Shown here one piece after another: positions 1-6,594 of a stretch of 11,609 bases of DNA; the stretch's first letter is position 1, and every line of letters begins with the position of its first letter. The notes beneath the pieces are model-generated. The model had not been told where the DNA came from and searched no databases. It saw only the letters and a program-made list of their open reading frames with translations. This DNA comes from Ruthenibacterium avium (GTDB lineage Bacteria; Bacillota; Clostridia; Oscillospirales; Ruminococcaceae), in NCBI GenBank assembly GCA_019118905.1, contig DWYA01000010.1, positions 1-11,609 of the forward strand, given 5' to 3'. The position numbers were made by a program, and so were the translations under genes.

Positions 1-514
1 TGTAATCCTGTCTTACAAGGGCCGAAATCATTAACGAGAAAAGAACGTCGGCAAATTGTTCGACCGTAAAATTTTCATCGAATGCTTTGGCCGAAATCCT
101 TTGATCTCGACGCATCACAAGACAAAGCCCCTCCAAAATGTGCTGCCAGGTTTGCTGCATTCTCATTTTTCCGTCGGCTTTTTCTTCATGCAAAAAAGCC
201 ATAGAGTGAATGGTAAAAAACTGCGGATACTGCTCACAGCCATATCGCATTCTTTCATAGAGCCATGCAACACACCGTTCTGTGTCGAAAAAAATCTCCT
301 CCTGCTCGGGCTTATGAAAAATATCACACCAGACGCTTTCCACTGTGGCACACACCAGCTCGTACTTCGAGGAAAAATAGTTATATATAGAGCCTACCGA
401 TACACCGCACGCCGCCGCAACCGAACGAATATTCACCTGAGCCCAGCCTTTTTCTGCAATCAGCTTTCGGCTGGCTGCCAAAATTTGCTCTCTTGATGTC
501 ACAACTGTATTCAT
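1..514 (-). CDS. TetR/AcrR-family transcriptional regulator, C-terminus cut by the window edge
   Basis: The reading frame is open from an ATG at 514 to the left edge of the window, giving 171 residues with no stop, so the C-terminus lies outside. Residues 7-52 form a typical TetR DNA-binding domain: helix 1 (SREQILAASRKLIAEKGW), then the helix-turn-helix with AAACGVSVGSIYNYFSSK at about 33-50, including the signature Y-x-Y-F. The rest is a helical ligand-binding domain, too variable to predict an inducer. The ribosome-binding site AAGGGG (526-531) overlaps the stop codon of the upstream acetyltransferase, and the intergenic gap is only 15 nt, so the two genes are almost certainly co-transcribed from the promoter near 1200. 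TetR proteins often repress their own operon, which is inference here. I see no clear palindrome to name as its operator. Confidence 0.88.
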   Translation of the reverse strand, partial: MNTVVTSREQILAASRKLIAEKGWAQVNIRSVAAACGVSVGSIYNYFSSKYELVCATVESVWCDIFHKPEQEEIFFDTERCVAWLYERMRYGCEQYPQFFTIHSMAFLHEEKADGKMRMQQTWQHILEGLCLVMRRDQRISAKAFDENFTVEQFADVLFSLMISALVRQDY

Positions 515-529
515 TCCGTATTGTGCCCC

Positions 530-1150
530 TTAGCTTTGCTGCTGTGTATCATTCTGTTCAAGTGCTCTTTTATTTTCCTTAATTACTCGGCACGGGTTGC
601 CGTACGCAATGGTATTGGACGGAATATCCTTTGTCACCACACTGCCTGCGCCGATTACCACATTATCTCCTATCGTGACACCGGGAAGAATTACAACACC
701 GCCCCCAATCCAGACATGATTTCCAATGGTGACAGGTGCCGCCAATGTTTTACAAAAATCAAACGAGCCGTCCTCTTTCGGCTCTCCAAAGCGATCTTGT
801 GCGTTACAGGGGTGATAGGCTGTGTAAATTTGCACATTCGGGGCAATCAGCGCATGATCGCCAATGGTGATGCGCCCGCTGTCCAAAAACGTGCAGTTCA
901 TATTAACTTCGCAGTGGTTGCCAAAGTAAATATTATTGCCGTAATCAACAAAAAAAGGCGGTGTAATCCACAAATTTTTCCCAAAGCCGCCGAGCAGCTT
1001 TTTCAGAATTTGCTCTTTTTTCTCTGCATTACGAGAGTCGAGCATATTGTAATCCCGCACCAAATCTTTTGCATCGTGCCATTGCGTTAACAGCTCCGGG
1101 TCGCCGCAGTCATACAGCTCACCGGCCAACATTTTTTCCCGCTCTGTCAT
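530..1150 (-). CDS. Maltose/galactoside O-acetyltransferase family protein (left-handed beta-helix)
   Basis: This 206-residue protein has the layout of the MAT/GAT acetyltransferases, which move an acetyl group from acetyl-CoA to a sugar hydroxyl in the cytoplasm. Residues 3-57 match the N-terminal maltose-acetyltransferase domain (MTEREKMLAGELYD). Residues about 70-195 are hexapeptide repeats of the left-handed beta-helix, ending in the characteristic WIGGGVVILPGVTIGD and IGAGSVVTKDIP segments. The probable catalytic histidine is H113 in YTAYHPCNAQDR. The length is close to the usual 185-205. The true sugar substrate cannot be told from sequence; such enzymes are often called maltose O-acetyltransferase by default. 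Start ATG at 1150 is preceded by AGAAAGGGA about 10 nt upstream. It is the first gene of a two-gene unit with the TetR regulator. Confidence 0.9.
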   Translation of the reverse strand: MTEREKMLAGELYDCGDPELLTQWHDAKDLVRDYNMLDSRNAEKKEQILKKLLGGFGKNLWITPPFFVDYGNNIYFGNHCEVNMNCTFLDSGRITIGDHALIAPNVQIYTAYHPCNAQDRFGEPKEDGSFDFCKTLAAPVTIGNHVWIGGGVVILPGVTIGDNVVIGAGSVVTKDIPSNTIAYGNPCRVIKENKRALEQNDTQQQS

Positions 1151-1187
1151 ATCTGCTCATTCCCTTTCTGAAAAATTTTCTGTCGTT

Positions 1188-1216
1188 ATTATAACATAAA
1201 CCAATTACACTGCCAA
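1188..1216 (-). promoter_or_regulatory. Sigma-A-type promoter for the acetyltransferase-tetR unit
   Basis: On the minus strand TTGGCA (1216-1211) is followed after exactly 17 nt by a perfect TATAAT (1193-1188), about 40 nt before the start codon at 1150. This is a near-consensus housekeeping promoter read directly from sequence. No transcript data are available. Confidence 0.75.
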
Positions 1217-1252
1217 CAAACAAAAGCCGCTCACGCACCTTTTGCTTGCAGA

Positions 1253-1258
1253 TATAAT
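1253..1258 (+). promoter_or_regulatory. Possible -10 element for the membrane-protein gene
   Basis: A perfect TATAAT lies 63 nt upstream of the ATG at 1322, on the plus strand. No convincing -35 box is found 16-18 nt upstream and there is no TGn extension, so this is a weak call based on the -10 hexamer and its position. With the minus-strand promoter at 1188-1216 it would make the 1151-1321 gap a divergent promoter region. Confidence 0.35.
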
Positions 1259-1321
1259 AGGATAATCTATACCGCCCTTCATCCTCGTGGTTTCATCCCT
1301 TATTTGCATGGAGGTAACTAT

Positions 1322-1960
1322 ATGAAACGTGTTTTTGGTGTTGCAGAAGCTGCTTTTGACCTTACTTATTTATGTCTTGGTATTTTTCTTAGCTTTTTTA
1401 TGCTGTTTCAAGGAAAGACACTTACAGGGGCAGCCGGTGCAGTTTTAGTTTTGGGGGACAGTTTTCATCTTGTTCCCCGCATTGCACTGATTGTCACACA
1501 AAAAGAGACCTATTTGCGCACTTGGCTGGGGCGCGGCAAGCAAATCACCTCTATTACAATGACGTTATTTTATGTGCTTTTGTGGCACTGGGCCAATCAA
1601 GCACTTGGAGCGGGCAGCACCATATGGACCGCTGTGCTTTACTCGCTTGCCTTACTGCGCATTTTACTGTGCTTTTTGCCGCAAAATCAATGGACAGCGC
1701 CTCAACCCGGTGTGCGCTGGCCCATCATCCGCAATATTCCCTTTTTTATGATGGGGCTTATGACTGTCATTCGTTTTTTTATCCAGCGAAATGCGGCGGA
1801 CCATGTCCTATGGCTTTGGCTGATTGTTCTGCTCAGCTTTGCATTTTACCTGCCGGTCGTCCTGTTCAGCCATCTCTATCCCAAGGTAGGTATGCTCATG
1901 CTGCCCAAAACATGCATGTATGTGCTGCTTTTATGCGTACTGCTGTCCGCCCCGCTGTAA
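1322..1960 (+). CDS. Multi-pass integral membrane protein of unknown function
   Basis: I do not recognise this 212-residue protein. It is very hydrophobic, with about six or seven likely transmembrane stretches: roughly residues 8-28, 33-52, 73-90, 98-117, 137-154, 164-187 and 193-211, the last reaching the C-terminus. A conserved-looking segment, GDSFHLVPRI (about 45-54), sits near the end of the second hydrophobic stretch. It contains a polar D-x-x-H pair that would be unusual as plain lipid-facing sequence. There is no signal-peptide cleavage site, soluble domain or metal-binding cluster to suggest a role. The ATG at 1322 is chosen over an in-frame TTG at 1304 because GGAGGT (1310-1315) stands 6 nt before it. 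It precedes katA on the same strand with a 130-nt gap and no obvious terminator, so read-through into katA is possible. Confidence 0.8.
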   Translation: MKRVFGVAEAAFDLTYLCLGIFLSFFMLFQGKTLTGAAGAVLVLGDSFHLVPRIALIVTQKETYLRTWLGRGKQITSITMTLFYVLLWHWANQALGAGSTIWTAVLYSLALLRILLCFLPQNQWTAPQPGVRWPIIRNIPFFMMGLMTVIRFFIQRNAADHVLWLWLIVLLSFAFYLPVVLFSHLYPKVGMLMLPKTCMYVLLLCVLLSAPL

Positions 1961-1998
1961 TCATTCACAAAGGTCATGCTGTTTTACAGCGTAACCGC

Positions 1999-2031
1999 GG
2001 CTGATGAAAAACGATTGGTTTTGAATCAGCC
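1999..2031 (+). promoter_or_regulatory. Hairpin 1 in the katA upstream region
   Basis: GGCTGAT (1999-2005) pairs with ATCAGCC (2025-2031). Inside it, AAAAC (2008-2012) pairs with GTTTT (2018-2022), leaving a GA/GA internal loop (2006-2007 opposite 2023-2024) and a 5-nt apical loop. It is not followed by a T-tract (TATAAAATTATT follows), so it is not a standard terminator. Its role is unknown; a weak terminator or a structured leader are both possible. Confidence 0.5.
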
Positions 2032-2045
2032 TATAAAATTATTAG

Positions 2046-2072
2046 GGGCGTTTTGAAGCCAAAGAAACGCCC
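2046..2072 (+). promoter_or_regulatory. Hairpin 2 in the katA leader, just upstream of the ribosome-binding site
   Basis: GGGCGTTT (2046-2053) and AAACGCCC (2065-2072) form a perfect 8-bp stem with an 11-nt loop. It ends only a few bases before the katA Shine-Dalgarno AAGGAAGG (about 2076-2083). The ribosome-binding site itself is not paired, so a stabilising or protein-binding role is as likely as translational control. Confidence 0.5.
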
Positions 2073-2090
2073 TGGAAGGAAGGAATCATT

Positions 2091-3605
2091 ATGGAAAAGT
2101 ATCGCAAGCTCACCAACGAAGTAGGCGCACCCGTCGCTGATAACGACCATTCCATCACTGCCGGGCCGCGCGGGCCGGTTATGATGCAGGACGTTTGGCT
2201 GATGGAGAAAATGGCGCACTTCAATCGAGAGGTCATCCCCGAACGCCGGATGCACGCAAAAGGCTGGGGCGCATACGGCACCTTCACTGTCACACACGAC
2301 ATCTCTCGCTATACGAAGGCGCAAGTGCTTCAGCCCGGAGAAAAAACAGAGGTGTTTGTGCGCTTCTCCACTGTCGCGGGAGAGCGCGGCGCCGCTGACT
2401 GCGAACGTGATATTCGCGGCGTTGCTGTCAAGTTTTATACCAAAGAGGGCAACTGGGACTTAGTGGGAAACAATACTCCGACATTCTTTATTCGTGACGT
2501 ACATCATTTTTCCGATTTGAACCGCGCCGTCAAGCGCGACCCCCACACAGGCCGCCGTTCTGCCCAAAATAACTGGGACTTTTGGACGCTGCTTCCGGAA
2601 TGCTTTCATCAAATTACCATTGTTATGTCCGACCGCGGAATTCCCGCTTCGTTCCGGCATATGCACTTCTTTGGCGAACACACCTTTTCATTCTACAATA
2701 AGGACAATGAGCGCGTCTGGTGTAAATTTCATTTTAAAACCCAGCAGGGAATTAAAAATCTCAGCAATGAGGAGGCGGCCAAAATTAACGGCGTAAACCG
2801 TGAATTTCACGGCCAAGATCTGTACAACGCCATTGAGCGCGGCGAGTATCCCAAATGGACGATGTATGTGCAGATTATGACGGAGGAACAAGCCAAACAT
2901 CATTATGAAAATCCGTTTGATATCACAAAAATATGGCGTCATGCCGAGTTCCCTCTCATCGAAGTTGGCGTACTGGAGCTGAACCGCAACCCCGAAAATT
3001 ATTTTGCAGAAGTTGAGCAGTCGGCTTTTTCCCCGGCGCATGTTGTACCGGGCATCGGTTTCAGCCCCGACCGTTTCTTGCAGGGACGTTTGTTTTCTTA
3101 CGGCGATGCTCAGCGCTATCGGCTGGGCGTCAATCACAATTTAATTCCTGTTAATCGGGCCAAATGCGCAGTCAATGCATACCACCGCGACGGTGCCATG
3201 CGTGTAGACGGAAACTATGGCAGAACCCCCGCCTACACCCCCAATACCCAAGGCTATTGGACGGCCCAGCCCGAGGTTGCCGAACCTCCTTTGGATTTAG
3301 AAGGAGCTATGTGGCGGTACGACCCAAAAGATGACCCAACAGATGACTGTTTCCGCGCAGGCGGTGACCTGTGGCGTACCTTAACAGAAAAAGAAAAGCA
3401 AATTCTGATTGAGAACACCGCTCAAGATACCGCTTCTGTCACAAAAAATATTCGCTATCGCCACGCCGTCCACTGTTATCTTGCCGACCCGGAATATGGC
3501 AAACGCTTTGCCAGAGCAGCCGGGCTTTGCTTCGAGCGCGTGGAAGAACTGGCAAAGCTGGACCACCAAGGCTTGGTGGAAGCAACTCTTTGCGAAGAAA
3601 TGTAA
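2091..3605 (+). CDS. katA: Monofunctional heme catalase
   Basis: This 504-residue protein breaks hydrogen peroxide down to water and oxygen in the cytoplasm, using heme b. All key residues of the family are present: distal catalytic histidine H55 (RRMHAKGWGAYG), catalytic asparagine N128 (DLVGNNTP), and proximal heme ligand Y337 in RLFSYGDAQRYRLG. The spacings of 73 and 282 residues agree with those of characterised catalases. The conserved FVRFSTVAGERG and DIRGVAVKFYT segments are intact. Length fits the small-subunit type with no C-terminal flavodoxin-like domain. The start ATG at 2091 follows AAGGAAGG at a good distance. Two hairpins lie in its leader and a strong terminator follows the stop. 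A PerR-type peroxide operator would be expected in a Firmicute, but only a poor match is seen at 2031-2047. The gene appears complete and functional. Confidence 0.97.
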   Translation: MEKYRKLTNEVGAPVADNDHSITAGPRGPVMMQDVWLMEKMAHFNREVIPERRMHAKGWGAYGTFTVTHDISRYTKAQVLQPGEKTEVFVRFSTVAGERGAADCERDIRGVAVKFYTKEGNWDLVGNNTPTFFIRDVHHFSDLNRAVKRDPHTGRRSAQNNWDFWTLLPECFHQITIVMSDRGIPASFRHMHFFGEHTFSFYNKDNERVWCKFHFKTQQGIKNLSNEEAAKINGVNREFHGQDLYNAIERGEYPKWTMYVQIMTEEQAKHHYENPFDITKIWRHAEFPLIEVGVLELNRNPENYFAEVEQSAFSPAHVVPGIGFSPDRFLQGRLFSYGDAQRYRLGVNHNLIPVNRAKCAVNAYHRDGAMRVDGNYGRTPAYTPNTQGYWTAQPEVAEPPLDLEGAMWRYDPKDDPTDDCFRAGGDLWRTLTEKEKQILIENTAQDTASVTKNIRYRHAVHCYLADPEYGKRFARAAGLCFERVEELAKLDHQGLVEATLCEEM

Positions 3606-3642
3606 GTGCAGTAACTTTTGACTCCCCCGTTTCCGCAGACAC

Positions 3643-3682
3643 AAACAGCAGGAGAAAGCCGCGGCTTTCTCCTGCTGTTTTA
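3643..3682 (+). terminator. Intrinsic terminator of katA, probably shared with the convergent capA-like gene
   Basis: A perfect inverted repeat has a 17-bp stem (3643-3659 with 3664-3680) and a CGCG loop, running AACAGCAGGAGAAAGCC and its complement. On the plus strand it ends in a short TTTT run. The minus-strand tail (TTTGTG) is poorer but the stem is symmetrical, so it may stop both convergent transcripts. It starts 38 nt after the katA stop. Confidence 0.85.
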
Positions 3683-3768
3683 TGGTTTGATTCATGTATT
3701 CGGTGCGTCTTTTGAAAGCCGGTAAAAACAGATACCAGCTCATTCAAAGGGTAAAACGCATATTGCAC

Positions 3769-5067
3769 TTAATCCCACTGCAAATAGCTTTCATCAATCC
3801 AATGGGTTAATACCTCGCGGATATACGCTAAATCAAATCGGCCGGAAGAGGCACGAGTACCGTGCTGAGCGGCCAATTCTTCGGTGTAATCACGCAAAAG
3901 ATACTGACGGATATTGGTATAACCCGCATCGTAATGCGTTACGGAAGGCACCGCCTTTACATTGCCGATTTCCACCGTAGAAATACCGTCCGGCTGTGTC
4001 GTTTTCGTCACATCAAACGTCAAAACAATGGAAATCATCTGGTCAGCATATTGTTGAGCAGAAACAAAATTCCCCAAAGAATACGCTACCGGCACTGTGC
4101 GTCCATCCGCAGAAGTTACCGTTTCAATTGCCTGTATCACATGGGGATGCGTTCCAATGATGACATCCGCCCCCCAATCGGCTGCCTTTTGCGCCAACGC
4201 CCTTTGTGCTTCGCTCACTTCATGGCTGTTTTCCACACCCCAATGGAACCCCACAACCACGACATCCGCCGTTTGAGCGGCTTGCTGAATTTGCTGCTGT
4301 ATGAGCGTTTCCTCGGATGTATAAATGACACGCGCAGGAGTTCCTTCCGGCTCTGGAATGCCGTTCGTATAATCCGTATAAGACAAAAACGCAAATGTGA
4401 TACCGTTTTTCTCCAGCACAGGAATTTGCTGTGTATCGCTCCAAAGCCCGGTGGTCAACACATCATCCGGCATGGAGTCCCAAAAGCGGAGCGTTGCCTC
4501 TACGCCTTTTGCATATTTATCATACGCGTGGTTGTTTGACATAGAAATCACGCGCATTCCCAAATCGTACACCGCTTGCCCGCACGCAGCGGGTGTACAA
4601 AACTGCGGATAGCCGGACGGCTCAATCTCATCCGTGATTAACGTTTCCTGATTAAGCCAGTTCAGGTCAAACCCCGCATAAAACTCTTTTAAATTTTCAT
4701 AAACGGGTGCAAAGTCGTACCCTGTGCCGCCGGTTCTCTTTGCTGCTTGCAGATAAATTCCGTCATGAATCAGATTGTCTCCTGTGGCGGAAAAACGCAC
4801 CGTTTCCACCTTTGGCTGCTGGGGCTGACTGTCCGCTGGGGCTGCCGACCCGCTTTGTGCCGTGCTTTGCGGCACACCCACCGCAGCCGCAGGCTGAGGG
4901 GCCGAGGTAATTGCAGACGACACTAAACCGAACACCGCAGCCGTCAAAATACAAACCCCTACTGCCGCAATTCCAAAACCGACAGCCTTGCCTGTTTTCT
5001 TTTTCCGTTTGGGCTGTGGCTTTCGGACGTGCGCCGGTTTGTGAGGTTCATCACGTCTCTTTTGCAC
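3769..5067 (-). CDS. CapA-family protein (metallophosphatase-like), membrane-anchored
   Basis: The protein belongs to the CapA/PGA_cap family, named after the poly-gamma-glutamate capsule protein CapA but widespread in Firmicutes with roles often unproven. From a GTG at 5067 it has 432 residues: a Lys/Arg-rich cytoplasmic tail, one membrane segment at about 30-52, a Pro/Ala/Gln/Ser-rich linker to about 85, then an outward-facing catalytic-type domain. Family motifs are ATGDNLIHDG (D97), SMSNNHAYD (N178-H180), GFHWGVE (H275), GTHPHVIQ (H307, H309) and YSLGNF (N333), consistent with a metal-dependent phosphoesterase fold. An ATG exists at 5091 but lacks a ribosome-binding site, whereas GGAGGAGG lies about 7 nt before the GTG, so the GTG is preferred. 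It follows the HIT gene by 39 nt, probably one operon. No capB, capC or other capsule gene is nearby. Confidence 0.88.
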   Translation of the reverse strand: MQKRRDEPHKPAHVRKPQPKRKKKTGKAVGFGIAAVGVCILTAAVFGLVSSAITSAPQPAAAVGVPQSTAQSGSAAPADSQPQQPKVETVRFSATGDNLIHDGIYLQAAKRTGGTGYDFAPVYENLKEFYAGFDLNWLNQETLITDEIEPSGYPQFCTPAACGQAVYDLGMRVISMSNNHAYDKYAKGVEATLRFWDSMPDDVLTTGLWSDTQQIPVLEKNGITFAFLSYTDYTNGIPEPEGTPARVIYTSEETLIQQQIQQAAQTADVVVVGFHWGVENSHEVSEAQRALAQKAADWGADVIIGTHPHVIQAIETVTSADGRTVPVAYSLGNFVSAQQYADQMISIVLTFDVTKTTQPDGISTVEIGNVKAVPSVTHYDAGYTNIRQYLLRDYTEELAAQHGTRASSGRFDLAYIREVLTHWIDESYLQWD

Positions 5068-5106
5068 CGTTGCTCCTCCTCCATTCCCCATAGCATAAGA
5101 GAACTT

Positions 5107-5535
5107 TTACAAACAGCTTTTAATTTTTTCAATCATTTTCTGATATTCTTCGTCGGTCAGCAGCGTTTTGCCCGAGTTCATCTCAAACACACCGCCCCAC
5201 TCGTATTCATCGCGGTACTTCGGCACGAGATGCATGTGCAAGTGGCAGCCGGTATCACCGTATGCACCATAGTTGATTTTATCCGGCTGAAATGCCGCAT
5301 GAATGGCACGCGCTGCATGGGCAACATCTTCAAAAAAGTCATTTCGTTCTTGGTCGCTGATATCTACGATCTCGCTGACATGGTCGCGGTATGCCACAAT
5401 GCAGCGGCCGGGGTGGCTTTGCTCTTTAAACAAAATTAAACTGCTTACCTTCAACTCACAAATAAAAATGCCAAATTTGTCTAACAATTCTCCGCGTGCG
5501 CAATAGGCGCAATTTTGATCTTTCATGTTTTCCAT
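5107..5535 (-). CDS. HIT-family (histidine triad) nucleotide-binding protein
   Basis: This 142-residue cytoplasmic protein carries the histidine triad CHLHMHLVPKY, with H98, H100 and H102; by family precedent the middle histidine (H100) is the nucleophile that attacks the alpha-phosphate of nucleotidyl substrates. Near the N-terminus CAYC (C9, C12) is a half zinc site typical of many HIT proteins, and HPGRCIVAYRDHV matches the usual beta-strand segment before the triad. The family includes Hint-type phosphoramidases, Ap4A hydrolases and galactose-1-phosphate uridylyltransferase relatives; the exact substrate is not predictable. The start at 5535 follows GAGGAAAGGGG; an ATG three codons later is also usable. 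It is the first gene of a probable operon with the CapA-like gene downstream. Confidence 0.93.
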   Translation of the reverse strand: MENMKDQNCAYCARGELLDKFGIFICELKVSSLILFKEQSHPGRCIVAYRDHVSEIVDISDQERNDFFEDVAHAARAIHAAFQPDKINYGAYGDTGCHLHMHLVPKYRDEYEWGGVFEMNSGKTLLTDEEYQKMIEKIKSCL

Positions 5536-5593
5536 TCCCCTTTCCTCTAGAGCGTTTGACTCTTTCGTACAAAAACCCTGCTCCTTCTTTTTT

Positions 5594-5622
5594 ATGATAC
5601 ACAGAATTCATAAAAATGTCCA
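5594..5622 (-). promoter_or_regulatory. Sigma-A-type promoter for the HIT-capA unit
   Basis: On the minus strand TGGACA (5622-5617) and TATCAT (5599-5594) are separated by exactly 17 nt, each one mismatch from consensus, about 60 nt upstream of the HIT start codon. Read directly from sequence. Confidence 0.7.
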
Positions 5623-5663
5623 TAGATTTGAAAAAAATACGACAAATTTCCCGCAAAATCCAC

Positions 5664-5699
5664 AAAAAAGCGAAGATTCACTAGGGCAAATCTTCGCTT
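5664..5699 (-). terminator. Intrinsic terminator of the PsiE-like gene
   Basis: An 11-bp perfect stem (5699-5689 with 5678-5668, AAGCGAAGATT type) with a 10-nt loop is followed on the minus strand by six T residues (5669-5664). It begins about 10 nt after the stop codon at 5709. The plus-strand side has no T-tract, so the direction is clear. Confidence 0.88.
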
Positions 5700-5708
5700 G
5701 AATCCTCC

Positions 5709-6157
5709 TTATTCTATTGTATCACTCGGTATGTTTTTCGCACGTGGGGCGTTAGCCGGAAGATGTGCACCAAAAGACGGCACAAACAAAAATTTTCGGA
5801 TAATAAAAATAATGCCAATCGCAATGACACCAAGCAGATTTTCTACCGGCGTCATATGGCCAATCACGAGCTGTCTTGCCATCGCAAACAGCAGCACCTC
5901 AATGGCTGACCCCGGCGTGTGCTTGGCAAGCATTTTAATAAATTCGATTCCAATGACAAGGTTAAACGCCTGTTCCAGCACTTGCTGAAAGGTTTGTGTA
6001 CCGGTGGTGTCTGCCGCAAAGAAAAAACATCCTGCACGAAGCGGATGCCCGCAGCACCGATTGCCACCAGCACCAGAAAAGCAATGAGAATTTCCAGCGC
6101 ACTGGCAATTTGAGCAATCATAGCACGAAAATATTCCTTCCACTGAAAATGCTTCAT
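5709..6157 (-). pseudogene. PsiE-like (phosphate-starvation-inducible E family) membrane protein, split by a frameshift
   Basis: Two overlapping minus-strand frames together make one protein. From ATG 6157 the first frame gives about 45 residues with a clean membrane helix (ALEILIAFLVLVAIGAAGI) and then turns into nonsense. A second frame continues from about 6022 to the stop at 5709 with FAADTTGTQTFQQVLEQAF, IEFIKMLAKHTPGSAIEVLL, ARQLVIGHMTPVENLLG and IIRKFLF, which resembles the PsiE family of small multi-helix membrane proteins. The junction lies at a run of six T (6027-6022); one extra T, or a -1 ribosomal slip there, would join the parts into a protein of about 149 residues, a normal family length. 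Upstream of the junction the second frame reads as a cysteine-rich peptide from a GTG at 6167, which I take as a shadow. It could be a true pseudogene, a sequencing error in the homopolymer, or a slippery site. The PsiE assignment is by remembered resemblance, not by search. Confidence 0.7.
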
Positions 6158-6221
6158 AGGCGTGCACCCATTCCTTTCCTACCTAAATCAAACAAAGCGC
6201 TTGCATTCCAACCATACCGGC

Positions 6222-6249
6222 ATTCGATTTGATTATCATACTATCGAAT
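6222..6249. promoter_or_regulatory. Inverted repeat upstream of the PsiE-like gene, operator candidate
   Basis: ATTCGAT (6222-6228) and ATCGAAT (6243-6249) are perfect 7-bp arms 14 nt apart, centred about 78 nt upstream of the start codon at 6157. The intervening A+T-rich stretch includes TATGAT on the minus strand, a possible -10 box without a well-placed -35. Position and symmetry fit a repressor site, but no binding protein can be named. The rest of the 6158-6275 gap holds nothing else I can support. Confidence 0.35.
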
Positions 6250-6263
6250 TTTGCGTTTCCTGG

Positions 6264-6324
6264 CAAGAAAAAGCAAAAAACACATGCCGCAAAGTTATCT
6301 TTCAAACCTTGCAGCATGTGTTTT
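6264..6324 (-). terminator. Intrinsic terminator of the copA-csoR operon
   Basis: AAAACACATGC (minus strand 6324-6314) pairs with GCATGTGTTTT (6287-6277), an 11-bp stem with a long partly paired loop. It is followed on the minus strand by a T-rich tail (TTTTTTGCTTTTT). It starts 7 nt after the csoR stop codon. Confidence 0.85.
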
Positions 6325-6330
6325 CACCAC

Positions 6331-6594
6331 TTAGCGATTCATTTTTTCCAAAAGCTTTATGATTTCATCAATCCTCTGTTCGGCGTCGCCATTTTCAAAA
6401 GCCTCTTGCACGCAGCCGTACAAGTGCTCTTTCAATACCATTTGATTTGCTTTCGCCAGCACCGAGCGTGTTGCCAAGAGCTGGTTGGAAATATCAACAC
6501 AATAGCGGTCCTGCTCAATCATCTCTAAAATGCCGTCAATTTGGCCGCGTGCTGTTTTCAGCAATCGGCTGACCGCCGCTTTGTCTGCCTTCAT
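6331..6594 (-). CDS. csoR: CsoR-family copper-sensing transcriptional repressor
   Basis: This 87-residue all-helical protein is a CsoR/RcnR-family repressor that leaves DNA when it binds metal. The Cu(I) ligand set of CsoR is complete: C32, H57 and C61, with the 25- and 4-residue spacing of Mycobacterium tuberculosis CsoR (C36, H61, C65). Second-shell residues Y31 and E77 also match the positions Y35 and E81 there. The N-terminal LLKTARGQIDGILEMIEQ is the family DNA-binding helix. This pattern argues for copper rather than nickel/cobalt (RcnR) or persulfide/formaldehyde sensing. Its ATG overlaps the copA stop codon in an ATGA, so the two are translationally coupled and the repressor is made together with the exporter it controls. 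The likely operator is at 9151-9168. Confidence 0.95.
   Translation of the reverse strand: MKADKAAVSRLLKTARGQIDGILEMIEQDRYCVDISNQLLATRSVLAKANQMVLKEHLYGCVQEAFENGDAEQRIDEIIKLLEKMNR

Noticed and set aside
521..1090. Plus-strand reading frame of 189 codons opposite the acetyltransferase
   Set aside because: The minus strand encodes a full hexapeptide-repeat enzyme; the plus-strand product has no recognisable domain and no ribosome-binding site.
1522..2004. Plus-strand frame of 160 codons overlapping the membrane-protein gene
   Set aside because: It is out of frame with a gene that has a strong ribosome-binding site and clean membrane helices, and is itself a Cys/His-rich shadow.
2688..3137. Minus-strand frame of 149 codons inside katA
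   Set aside because: It is antisense to invariant catalase sequence and has no start signals or domain.
3769..5535. A capsule (poly-gamma-glutamate) synthesis cluster suggested by the CapA-like gene
   Set aside because: No capB, capC or other capsule gene is present; CapA-like proteins are often encoded alone.
5709..6167. Taking the 152-codon frame from GTG 6167 as an intact gene
   Set aside because: Its first 45 or so residues are cysteine-rich and unlike a membrane protein, while the other frame gives a clean first helix there; the frameshift reading explains both halves better.
6195..6202. AAGCGCTT, a possible LacI-type or catabolite (cre) operator
   Set aside because: The wider match to the cre consensus fails at three fixed positions and no LacI-family gene is nearby.
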